Shown here: positions 7,751 to 14,351 of the stretch, in pieces | How positions within the stretch are numbered: position 1 is the first letter of the stretch | Layout of the letters: each line of letters opens with the position of its first letter | Origin: Oscillospiraceae bacterium | GTDB lineage: Bacteria > Bacillota > Clostridia > Oscillospirales > Oscillospiraceae | Direction: 5' to 3' | DNA length: 21,838 nucleotides | Assembly (NCBI GenBank): GCA_031255955.1 | Contig: JAIRRO010000056.1 | Span: 1-21,838 of the forward strand | The notes under the pieces: generated by a model | The model's input: only the letters and a program-made list of their open reading frames with translations | What the model was told of the DNA's origin: nothing | The model's database searches: none | Program-made: the position numbers and the translations under genes

Positions 7751-7799
7751 GGCACGCATAAAACAGTAGGGAGCGTGTGAACAACCCAATGCTTGATTT
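7721..7799 (+). repeat. Direct repeat, copy 1: promoter, SD and first codons
   Basis: This segment matches 8454-8577 from the -35 box through the SD (GGGAGCG), the GTG start and the first codons (gtgaacaacccaatgc), up to GATTT. There is one substitution in the promoter part (G versus A after TACAAT) and one in the coding part. Copy 1 lacks 45 nt present in copy 2 (8501-8546). Weaker similarity extends 5' to about 7685, with small indels. Confidence 0.9.
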
Positions 7800-8079
7800 A
7801 AATACCATCCGCACAGCGGCGGCTCGATTGGCGGAGGATTATCCAATAAAAAGCCTTTCTTGCTTCGGCTCTTACGCCGAAGGAACGCAAACCGAACGCA
7901 GCGACATTGATTTCCTTGTCGAATTCACGACGCCGAGTATTTCGCTCATCAAACTGTCAGGTTTGAAGCACCGTCTGGAAGAGCAGCTTGGTTTGCCTGT
8001 AGATTTAATTCATGCGCCGATTTCGGATGATTCCTACATCAAGGTGGGTAAGGAGGTGCTGATTTATGAACGAGCGTGA
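7777..8079 (+). CDS. mntA: MntA-type nucleotidyltransferase antitoxin
   Basis: A 100-residue minimal nucleotidyltransferase. The active site GSX10DXD is complete: G31-S32 and D43/D45 in FGSYAEGTQ...SDID, with a third acidic residue at D76 (LPVDLI). In the MNT/HEPN family this enzyme neutralises HepT by transferring AMP to the Tyr of its RX4HXY motif. The assigned start is GTG 7777 with AGGGAG only 3 nt upstream; ATG 7789 is the alternative. The first five residues (VNNPM) are the same as those of UvrB, because the gene is joined to a copy of the uvrB promoter, SD and start; family-like sequence begins only after them. It overlaps hepT by 14 bp. Confidence 0.88.
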   Translation: MNNPMLDLNTIRTAAARLAEDYPIKSLSCFGSYAEGTQTERSDIDFLVEFTTPSISLIKLSGLKHRLEEQLGLPVDLIHAPISDDSYIKVGKEVLIYERA

Positions 8080-8404
8080 CCGCTCGGTGCTGCTTCACAT
8101 CGCCGGAGAAGCTGTGATGATTGAGCAATTGATTGATGGCTTCTCCATAGACTCATTTCTGGCAGACGAACGAACAAAACGCGCTGTCGCCATGTCTTTG
8201 ATCAATATTGGAGAATTGGTGAAGCTACTCTCATTTGAGCTGCGGACGGCAAATCCGCGGATTCCATGGAAAGACATTGCCGGATTACGCGACGTGACAG
8301 CACATGGATACAAGACCTTGCGTATGGATGATATCTGGGACACGGCAAAAAATGAGATGCCTGTTCTTAAAAAAGAGGTTGAGGAGATGCTTCATAGCGT
8401 ATAA
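8066..8404 (+). CDS. hepT: HepT-type HEPN ribonuclease toxin
   Basis: A 112-residue helical protein of the DUF86/HepT family. The catalytic RX4HXY motif is intact as R75-DVTA-H80-G-Y82, after the conserved WKDIAGLRD. HEPN toxins act as metal-independent ribonucleases when dimeric, and Y82 is the expected target of AMPylation by MntA. The start ATG 8066 lies inside the end of mntA with AAGGAGGTG upstream, a strong SD that supports coupled translation. The gene is full length and has no lesion, so the pair should be functional, unlike the two other toxin genes in the window. It is followed by 49 bp and then the second copy of the promoter, which drives uvrB. Confidence 0.9.
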   Translation: MNERDRSVLLHIAGEAVMIEQLIDGFSIDSFLADERTKRAVAMSLINIGELVKLLSFELRTANPRIPWKDIAGLRDVTAHGYKTLRMDDIWDTAKNEMPVLKKEVEEMLHSV

Positions 8405-8453
8405 GAAAAACGCCGCTTTGGCAAGCTCCTTTTCGTCGCCCACCCGCCCCCTG

Positions 8454-8483
8454 TTGACACCCGCGCGGCAGTTGGGGTACAAT
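8454..8483 (+). promoter_or_regulatory. uvrB promoter
   Basis: TTGACA (8454-8459) and TACAAT (8478-8483) have an 18-bp spacer identical to the mntA promoter. Transcription should start near 8490, leaving a leader of about 65 nt that contains a strong hairpin (8510-8540). No LexA-type box of the Bacillus pattern was seen. Confidence 0.75.
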
Positions 8484-8509
8484 AGCACGCATAAAACAGT
8501 ACGCATAAA

Positions 8510-8540
8510 AGGCGTTGCGGGGCGCTGCCCTGATACGCCT
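8510..8540 (+). promoter_or_regulatory. Hairpin in the uvrB 5' leader
   Basis: AGGCGT (8510-8515) pairs with ACGCCT (8535-8540). Inside it CGGGGC (8518-8523) pairs with GCCCTG (8527-8532, one G-T pair), closing a 3-nt loop with a 2x2 internal loop between the stems. It ends 4 nt before the SD AAGGGAG (8545-8551). No T run follows, so it is not an intrinsic terminator. It is absent from the copy before mntA. Confidence 0.55.
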
Positions 8541-8554
8541 ACCGAAGGGAGCGT

Positions 8555-10546
8555 GTGAACAACCCAATGCCTGATTTTCGTGTTGTATCGGATTTTACCC
8601 CGGCGGGTGACCAGCCGGAGGCTATCGACGCTCTTGCGCGCGGTATAGAGCTGGGCTTTGAGGAGCAGACGCTTTTGGGTGTAACAGGCTCCGGCAAGAC
8701 ATATACGATGGCAAAGGTCATAGAGCGTCTGCAAAGACCAACCATCGTGCTGGCGCACAACAAGACGCTTGCCGCGCAGCTGTGCGCGGAGTTTAAGGAG
8801 TTCTTTCCGGAAAACGCCGTTGAATTCTTCGTGTCGTATTACGATTATTATCAGCCGGAGGCGTATATCGCCCACACGGACACATATATCGAAAAGGATT
8901 CCGCGATAAACGACGAAATTGAGCGGCTGCGGCACTCGGCGACCTCCAGCCTTTTTGAGCGGCGGGATGTGCTTGTCGTCTCCTCCGTGTCCTGCATTTA
9001 CGGGTTGGGTGACCCGATTGACTATTCCAATATGGTGATTTCTCTGCGTCCGGGACCCGGGCGCGGGCGCGATTGGCTGCTGCGGAAGCTGGTGGAAATT
9101 CGATATGAGCGCAACGACGTCGCATTTGAGCGGAATAAATTCCGTGTGCGCGGGGATACCGTGGAGATTTTTCCGGCTTACGCGCGCGACCACGCCATTC
9201 GCGCGGAGTTTTTCGGCGACGATTTAGACCGCCTTTCGGAAATTAACATAGTCACCGGTACGCCCGTGCGCGTTTTGTCGCACGCGGCGATTTATCCGGC
9301 GTCGCACTACGTCACAACGGATGAAAAAATGGAGCGCGCCGTACATGAAATTACGGAGGAATGTCGCGAGCGCGTGGAGTATTTCGAGAGCGAAAACAAG
9401 CTGATAGAGGCGCAGCGGATTCATCAGCGGACGATGTATGACATCGAGATGATGCGCGAGCTGGGTTATTGCTCCGGCATAGAGAACTATTCCCGCATTA
9501 TATCGGGGCGCGAGCCCGGCTCCGCGCCGATGACGCTGCTGGACTATTTCCCCAAGGATTTTTTGATGTTCATCGACGAAAGCCACCAAACCCTGCCGCA
9601 GGTACGCGCGATGTACGCGGGCGACCGCGCGCGCAAGGAAAGCCTTGTGAAATACGGCTTTCGCCTGCCGTCGGCGTTTGATAACAGACCATTGAATTTC
9701 CCGGAATTCACCGAACGCGTGAAGCAGGTTGTATATGTGTCCGCGACGCCGGGCGAGTATGAGCGCTCGCGCTCCGCGCAGATAGCAGAGCAGATAATTC
9801 GCCCCACGGGGCTGCTTGACCCCGTTATATCAGTCCGCCCGACCGAGGGGCAAATCGACGATTTAATTGACGAGATAAACGCCCGTTCCAAGCGCGGCGA
9901 GCGTGCGCTTATCACCACCCTGACAAAGAAAATGGCGGAGGACCTCACCGGGTATCTCACCGGCTCCGGGCTGCGCGCGCGATATATGCACCACGACATC
10001 ACGACGATGGAGCGTATGGAAATCATTCGGTCACTGCGGCTGGGTGAGTTTGACGCGCTTGTCGGAATCAACCTGCTGCGCGAGGGGCTTGACCTGCCGG
10101 AGGTGTCCCTTGTCGCGATACTTGACGCGGATAAGGAAGGGTTTTTGCGCAGCGAAACATCCCTGATTCAAACCATCGGCAGGGCGGCGCGCAACGTCGC
10201 GGGAACGATTGTAATGTACGCCGACACGATAACGCGCAGCATGAAAGCCGCCATCGACGAAACGGAGCGGCGGCGCGAAAAGCAGCAGCTTTATAACGAG
10301 GAGCGCGGCATCGTACCCGAAACGGTGGTGAAAAGCGTCCGCGAGCTGCTCGAAATTTCAAAGGACGAGCGCGGCGTCCTCCCGAAAAAACGCGGCGGCG
10401 CAGTTATGACAGAGCGGGAGCGGGCGGAGGAAATTCGGCAGCTTGAGCGGAAGATGCAAAAGGCGTCCAAAATGCTGGAGTTTGAGCTTGCCGCAATGCT
10501 CCGCGACGAAATTATACAGCTGCGGGGAGATAAAACGGGGAAATGA
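8555..10546 (+). CDS. uvrB: UvrABC excinuclease subunit B
   Basis: A 663-residue protein, normal for UvrB. It shows Walker A GVTGSGKT (residues 42-49), the damage-probing beta-hairpin region around YYDYYQPEAYI and ERLRHSAT, the Walker B-type box FIDESHQTLPQ, helicase motifs VVYVSATPGEYE, GINLLREGLDLPEV and QTIGRAARN, and a C-terminal UVR domain (EEIRQLERKMQKASK onward) that contacts UvrC. UvrB receives damaged DNA from UvrA and recruits UvrC for incision in nucleotide excision repair. GTG 8555 is used as the start, with AAGGGAG 3 nt upstream; ATG 8567 is equally possible. uvrA and uvrC are not adjacent. The stop overlaps the next ATG by 4 bp. Its control region is duplicated before mntA. Confidence 0.97.
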   Translation: MNNPMPDFRVVSDFTPAGDQPEAIDALARGIELGFEEQTLLGVTGSGKTYTMAKVIERLQRPTIVLAHNKTLAAQLCAEFKEFFPENAVEFFVSYYDYYQPEAYIAHTDTYIEKDSAINDEIERLRHSATSSLFERRDVLVVSSVSCIYGLGDPIDYSNMVISLRPGPGRGRDWLLRKLVEIRYERNDVAFERNKFRVRGDTVEIFPAYARDHAIRAEFFGDDLDRLSEINIVTGTPVRVLSHAAIYPASHYVTTDEKMERAVHEITEECRERVEYFESENKLIEAQRIHQRTMYDIEMMRELGYCSGIENYSRIISGREPGSAPMTLLDYFPKDFLMFIDESHQTLPQVRAMYAGDRARKESLVKYGFRLPSAFDNRPLNFPEFTERVKQVVYVSATPGEYERSRSAQIAEQIIRPTGLLDPVISVRPTEGQIDDLIDEINARSKRGERALITTLTKKMAEDLTGYLTGSGLRARYMHHDITTMERMEIIRSLRLGEFDALVGINLLREGLDLPEVSLVAILDADKEGFLRSETSLIQTIGRAARNVAGTIVMYADTITRSMKAAIDETERRREKQQLYNEERGIVPETVVKSVRELLEISKDERGVLPKKRGGAVMTERERAEEIRQLERKMQKASKMLEFELAAMLRDEIIQLRGDKTGK

Positions 10547-11010
10547 GTCTGTTTTCACACGCGCTTATCACGTTTTTAATCGCCATGGCGCCGGTGCTGG
10601 AGCTACGTTTTGCGATACCATACGGCGTAGAGGTCGGCGAATTATCGCACCTTTCGGCGGCAATAATAGCCGTTGCGGGGAATTTGCTGCCCGTGCCGTT
10701 CGTGATTATATTCGCGCGGCGCGTGTTTGCGTGGATGAAGAAAAAGAGCGCGCGGCTCGGCAGGTTCGCGGAGATGTTAGAGCGCAAGGCGGAAAAAAAC
10801 AGGACGGCATTGAATCGCGGCATCGTCCTTGGGCTTATGCTGTTCGTCGCGATTCCCTTGCCGGGCACCGGCGCGTGGACAGGCTCGCTGCTTGCCGCTG
10901 TGTTTGATATCAGGCTGAGGACGGCGTTGCCGGCGATTACCGCCGGTGTATTGATTGCGGGGGCGCTGGTGACGGGCATCACCTTCGGCTTCGGCAGTCT
11001 GCTGGGATAG
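10543..11010 (+). CDS. Small multidrug-export family membrane protein (COG2426)
   Basis: A 155-residue membrane protein with about four hydrophobic segments and a cytoplasmic basic loop (about residues 62-86, WMKKKSARLGRF). The signature features of the Sm_multidrug_ex family (PF06695) are present: an N-terminal APVLELRFAIPYG motif and the second half AIPLPGTGAWTGSLLAA. The family name is historical and its substrate is not established; the two glycine/proline re-entrant-like motifs resemble those of the DedA/SNARE-associated proteins. The ATG overlaps the uvrB stop (ATGA), so it is translated from the uvrB message. A functional link to DNA repair is not implied. Confidence 0.82.
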   Translation: MSLFSHALITFLIAMAPVLELRFAIPYGVEVGELSHLSAAIIAVAGNLLPVPFVIIFARRVFAWMKKKSARLGRFAEMLERKAEKNRTALNRGIVLGLMLFVAIPLPGTGAWTGSLLAAVFDIRLRTALPAITAGVLIAGALVTGITFGFGSLLG

Positions 11011-11018
11011 GTGCGTCA

Positions 11019-13373
11019 ATGCTGCAGAATAACATTCCAAAAAGCGCGCTCACTAATGCGCTCACAAGCGCGCGGCGACTGTGGAGCATTGCCATTGCGG
11101 TGGCGATTGTCTCCGGGAGTTGTGTGTATCTCGCGGCAAAGCCTTATGATTACGTCAGCTTTTCATATGGCGCCGAATCACTTTCACGCGTCGGCTATGA
11201 CGGGGTGGTCGTCGAGACGCCGCGCATAGACCTCCCGCCGGGGCGTTATGAGGTCTTTCTTGACGCGCAGGTGTGGTCGGGGGAGTATAGCTTTGAGCTG
11301 TTCAGTCCGGACTACGCGGGCGATGACAATTCCCCGGGGCGCGTATTCGCCACTGTACCGATATCTACACCGATATATGACGGCGCGGGAAGAACAAGGC
11401 TTGAAATCAACTCGAAATACGTCATTCGCGGCGCAAGTTTACGCGTTACTCGCCGCGACGATTCCGGCGAGCATTTCAATTACGATTATTACGACGATTT
11501 GCGCGTGGACGGCATATCGGGCGAAAACAGGGTGTTTTCAGACGCTGCCGCGCTGGCGGCGCTTACGGTGATATGCGTGGCAGCGGCGGCGTTTTATCTC
11601 TCGCGGCGCGGATATAAGCTGCGAGGCGGGGAGTATGGAGAGGCTGCCGCCATCGTCTGCTGCGTGCTTGCCGCCGCCGTGTCAGCCGCGCCGATTTCGC
11701 GGCTTTCGCTGTCCTACGGACACGATATTTATTTTCATCTGACGCGCATAGAGGGGATTTATGAGGGGCTTTTATCCGGGCAGCTGCCCGTGCGGATAAA
11801 CCCCGCGTTTATCAGCGGCTATGGCTATGCCGACCCCATTATGTACCCGCCGCTGTTTCTGTATTTTCCGGCGGCGCTGCGGCTGCTGCGCGTGTCGCTT
11901 ACGACATCGTATCAAATTTTCATTTTCGCCGTGGGGCTGGCTACCGCCGCCGTGTCCTCGGTGTGCTTCCGGCGGTTTTTCGGGCGACGCGACCTGGGTA
12001 TATTCGCGGCGGCGGCGTATACGCTGTGTCTTTACCGATTGATTTGCATTTTCACGCGCGCCGCCGTTGGAGAGCTTTTGGCGATGGCGTTCCTGCCCGC
12101 CGCGGCGCTTGGGGTGTATGAGACTTTTTTCGGCGACGAGCGGCGCGGGGCGGGGTGGATGACGCTCGGCTTTACGGGGCTTCTTAACAGCCACGTCATC
12201 AGTACAAGCATCGCGCTTGTCTCAGCGGCGGTGTTCGCTGTTGTGAATATCCGCCGCCTTGTGGAAACACGGCGGCTTATGGCGCTGCTTTCCGCCGCCG
12301 CCGTCACGCTGCTGCTGAATATGTGGATTCTTATACCGATGCTCAGTATCGGCGCTTCCGATATTAACGCCGTAAACGCCAATCGTGACATTTCCGGTCA
12401 CGCGGTGTATCCCGCTGAGATGTTCGCCACGTTCATCAAGCCTTCGGGGCTGTCCGGCGATGTGTCGGAGCCGTATACGGCGATGCCGCTTTCCGTCGGC
12501 GGGATTTTCGGGATAGGGGCGCTGGCGTTCATATTCAAGCGCGTCACCGACCGCGCCGGGCAAAAATCATCGTCGCCGACGATTCGACGGCGGGAGGATA
12601 TAATCGGCGGCGGCGGGCTGTATTTATCCATTGCGGCGCTGTTTCTCGCGTCCGTTCTTTTTCCGTGGCGAACCGTGGCGGCGATTCCCGTTCTGCGGGA
12701 TCTGCTTGCCCTTGCGCAGTTCCCGTGGCGGTATTTCGGCGTTGCCTCCGTGGGGCTGACGCTTGTGCTGACCGCCGCCGTCGGACTCTTTACGCGCGAT
12801 ATGCCCGCCGCAAGGCGGCGCGCCGCGCTGACGCTGTGCGCCCTCGGCGTGTTTCTCGCAGGCTCCCCGTATATAGACAATTATTCGCAGGATTCCGAGC
12901 GGACGGCTGTTCTGCCGCAGAGGTATTCGCACCTTGTGACGTATGCCGTCGGCGGGCAGGAATATCTGCGTTACGGCACGTCGCTTGACGAGCTGCGCTA
13001 TCGCGGTCCCGCCGTCCGCGCTGTCGGCGCGGAGATAAGCAGCCTCTCCCGCAGCTTTACGAATATAAGGTTTTCATATAGCAACGCATCAGACGGCGCT
13101 TTCGCGGAGCTGCCGCTGTACTATTATCCGGGATATACGGCGGTGATCACCGATGAGGGCGGCGGCAGTATCGCCCCGGCGCGCGCGGCGCCGGGATCTA
13201 ACGGCGTTGTACGCGTCCCGCTGCCGCCGGGCGGCGGCACGGCGACCGTGCGATATACAGCGCCGATATCATACAGGATCGCGGAGCTTATTTCGCTTGT
13301 GACGGCAGCCGCTGTCGCCGTGCTTTTAATCCGCGGGCGGCGCGCTCATCGCCAAAAGCTCGCGCTTGATTAG
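11019..13373 (+). CDS. Large GT-C/YfhO-like membrane protein (PTPS-related domain)
   Basis: A 784-residue protein: one N-terminal transmembrane helix (about 22-42), a beta-rich outer domain (about 45-170), roughly ten to twelve membrane helices (about 175-620), a second beta-rich outer region, and a last helix (about 752-775) before a basic tail. The block GHDIYFHLTRIEGIYEGL followed by LPVRINPAFISGYGYADP, with D236 in the first outer loop, is characteristic of the membrane family Pfam calls 6-pyruvoyl-tetrahydropterin synthase-related. That name is misleading: the layout is that of GT-C lipid-linked sugar transferases and YfhO. A role in glycosylating wall polymers or proteins is inferred. 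It starts 8 bp after the preceding stop with only a weak SD. Its 3' end overlaps the convergent FAD-subunit gene by 48 bp. Confidence 0.75.
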   Translation: MLQNNIPKSALTNALTSARRLWSIAIAVAIVSGSCVYLAAKPYDYVSFSYGAESLSRVGYDGVVVETPRIDLPPGRYEVFLDAQVWSGEYSFELFSPDYAGDDNSPGRVFATVPISTPIYDGAGRTRLEINSKYVIRGASLRVTRRDDSGEHFNYDYYDDLRVDGISGENRVFSDAAALAALTVICVAAAAFYLSRRGYKLRGGEYGEAAAIVCCVLAAAVSAAPISRLSLSYGHDIYFHLTRIEGIYEGLLSGQLPVRINPAFISGYGYADPIMYPPLFLYFPAALRLLRVSLTTSYQIFIFAVGLATAAVSSVCFRRFFGRRDLGIFAAAAYTLCLYRLICIFTRAAVGELLAMAFLPAAALGVYETFFGDERRGAGWMTLGFTGLLNSHVISTSIALVSAAVFAVVNIRRLVETRRLMALLSAAAVTLLLNMWILIPMLSIGASDINAVNANRDISGHAVYPAEMFATFIKPSGLSGDVSEPYTAMPLSVGGIFGIGALAFIFKRVTDRAGQKSSSPTIRRREDIIGGGGLYLSIAALFLASVLFPWRTVAAIPVLRDLLALAQFPWRYFGVASVGLTLVLTAAVGLFTRDMPAARRRAALTLCALGVFLAGSPYIDNYSQDSERTAVLPQRYSHLVTYAVGGQEYLRYGTSLDELRYRGPAVRAVGAEISSLSRSFTNIRFSYSNASDGAFAELPLYYYPGYTAVITDEGGGSIAPARAAPGSNGVVRVPLPPGGGTATVRYTAPISYRIAELISLVTAAAVAVLLIRGRRAHRQKLALD

Positions 13374-14351
13374 GGTTTTTATAAGCTGCAGCTTGTAGGC
13401 ATTGGATTCAAACGCCCGCGCGCCCTCCGTCGCGGCGACGCCCGCCGCCTGCGCCAGCTCCGGCGTTAAATCCGCTGCCGACGGCGCGTTGACGTTTAAT
13501 AGCTCCTCCGCCGCCTTCGCAATGTGCGGGGTGGGCGCGACGCCGCCTATGCAGATGTGCCAGCGCGGCTTGCCGGGGCTATTCGGGTTCTCGCCGCCCC
13601 GCGCAATTGAAAGGTTGATGATGGGGAAATCTATGCTCTTGCGGAAGGCGAAGCGGCGATAACGGCACGTTTCGGCGAAGCCGAGGGGCGGAATTTCTAT
13701 CTCTGTCAGCAGCTCTCCGGCTTCAAGCACGGTGGAGGACAGCACACCGACATCAAAGAAATTGAACGCTTCTATTTCACGCGTTGTCGTTTTCAGGCGC
13801 GCCGCCATAGCGATGAGAACGGGGGCAAGCTCGCCTTGATTCACCGCGACGCACGCGCGCTGCCCGCCGGGGGCTTCAAATCCGGCGCCGCCGAAAACGG
13901 AGTGATATCTGTTATCTCCGGTGAGCGCGAAGCAGCGCTCGCCGCCCTTGCGGGCGCAGTCAAATCTGTTGTTCAGCTTGCGGAAATACCAGCAGCGCGG
14001 CAGCTGACACAGGTTCCCGCCTATCGTTGTCGTCTCGCGCAGGGCGGGGGATGAGGCGCTTTTCGCAGCCGCCGCCAGCGCGGGGGCATGCTCCCCAACT
14101 ATCGGGCTGCGTGCAATGTCGGCAAGCGTGGTCAACGCGCCGAGTTTTAGCGCGCCGTCCTCAAATTTTATATAATTCAATCCGGGTATGCTTTTAAGAT
14201 TTACGACCGTGCGGGGATATTCGGGGAAAATGTTATCCTTTAACGCGCCGAGCAGATCCCCGCCGCCCGCGACGGCTACGGCACCGCCTTTTTTCAGGGC
14301 TTCCCCGGCTTCGGCTATCGACGCCGCGTTTATGTGATTAAATGGTCTCAT
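13326..14351 (-). CDS. Molybdenum hydroxylase FAD-binding subunit (CoxM/XdhB-like)
   Basis: A 341-residue protein. The start is set at ATG 14351 because the codon overlaps the stop of the upstream gene (ATGA) and the protein then begins MRPFNHINA, as family members do; a longer in-frame start at 14426 would run into the upstream gene. FAD-binding motifs are AGGGDLL (residues 28-34) and TIGGN (109-113). After TIGGN there are four cysteines, C115, C120, C132 and C140, within a short insertion (LCQLPRCWYFR...DCARKGGERC). Similar cysteines hold an extra [4Fe-4S] cluster in PaoB and 4-hydroxybenzoyl-CoA reductase beta, so this subunit may carry one too (inference). It passes electrons between the iron-sulfur subunit and its acceptor. 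It is the last gene of the operon. Confidence 0.88.
   Translation of the reverse strand: MRPFNHINAASIAEAGEALKKGGAVAVAGGGDLLGALKDNIFPEYPRTVVNLKSIPGLNYIKFEDGALKLGALTTLADIARSPIVGEHAPALAAAAKSASSPALRETTTIGGNLCQLPRCWYFRKLNNRFDCARKGGERCFALTGDNRYHSVFGGAGFEAPGGQRACVAVNQGELAPVLIAMAARLKTTTREIEAFNFFDVGVLSSTVLEAGELLTEIEIPPLGFAETCRYRRFAFRKSIDFPIINLSIARGGENPNSPGKPRWHICIGGVAPTPHIAKAAEELLNVNAPSAADLTPELAQAAGVAATEGARAFESNAYKLQLIKTLIKRELLAMSAPPAD

Larger units (their letters stand above)
8454..8577 (+). repeat. Direct repeat, copy 2: uvrB promoter, leader and first codons
   Basis: The partner of 7721-7799. It contains a 45-nt insertion relative to copy 1 between CATAAAACAGT and GGGAGCG. ACGCATAAAA is also repeated locally (8487-8496 and 8501-8510). 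Because this copy drives a complete housekeeping gene, it is the likely parent. Confidence 0.9.

Noticed and set aside
8440..8570. LexA/SOS operator at uvrB
   Set aside because: No CGAAC-N4-GTTCG-like palindrome was found near either copy of the promoter.
8285..9193. 302-codon minus-strand frame across hepT end, the repeat and uvrB
   Set aside because: It runs antisense through three well-supported features and its translation shows no domain; it is a by-product of the G+C-rich code.
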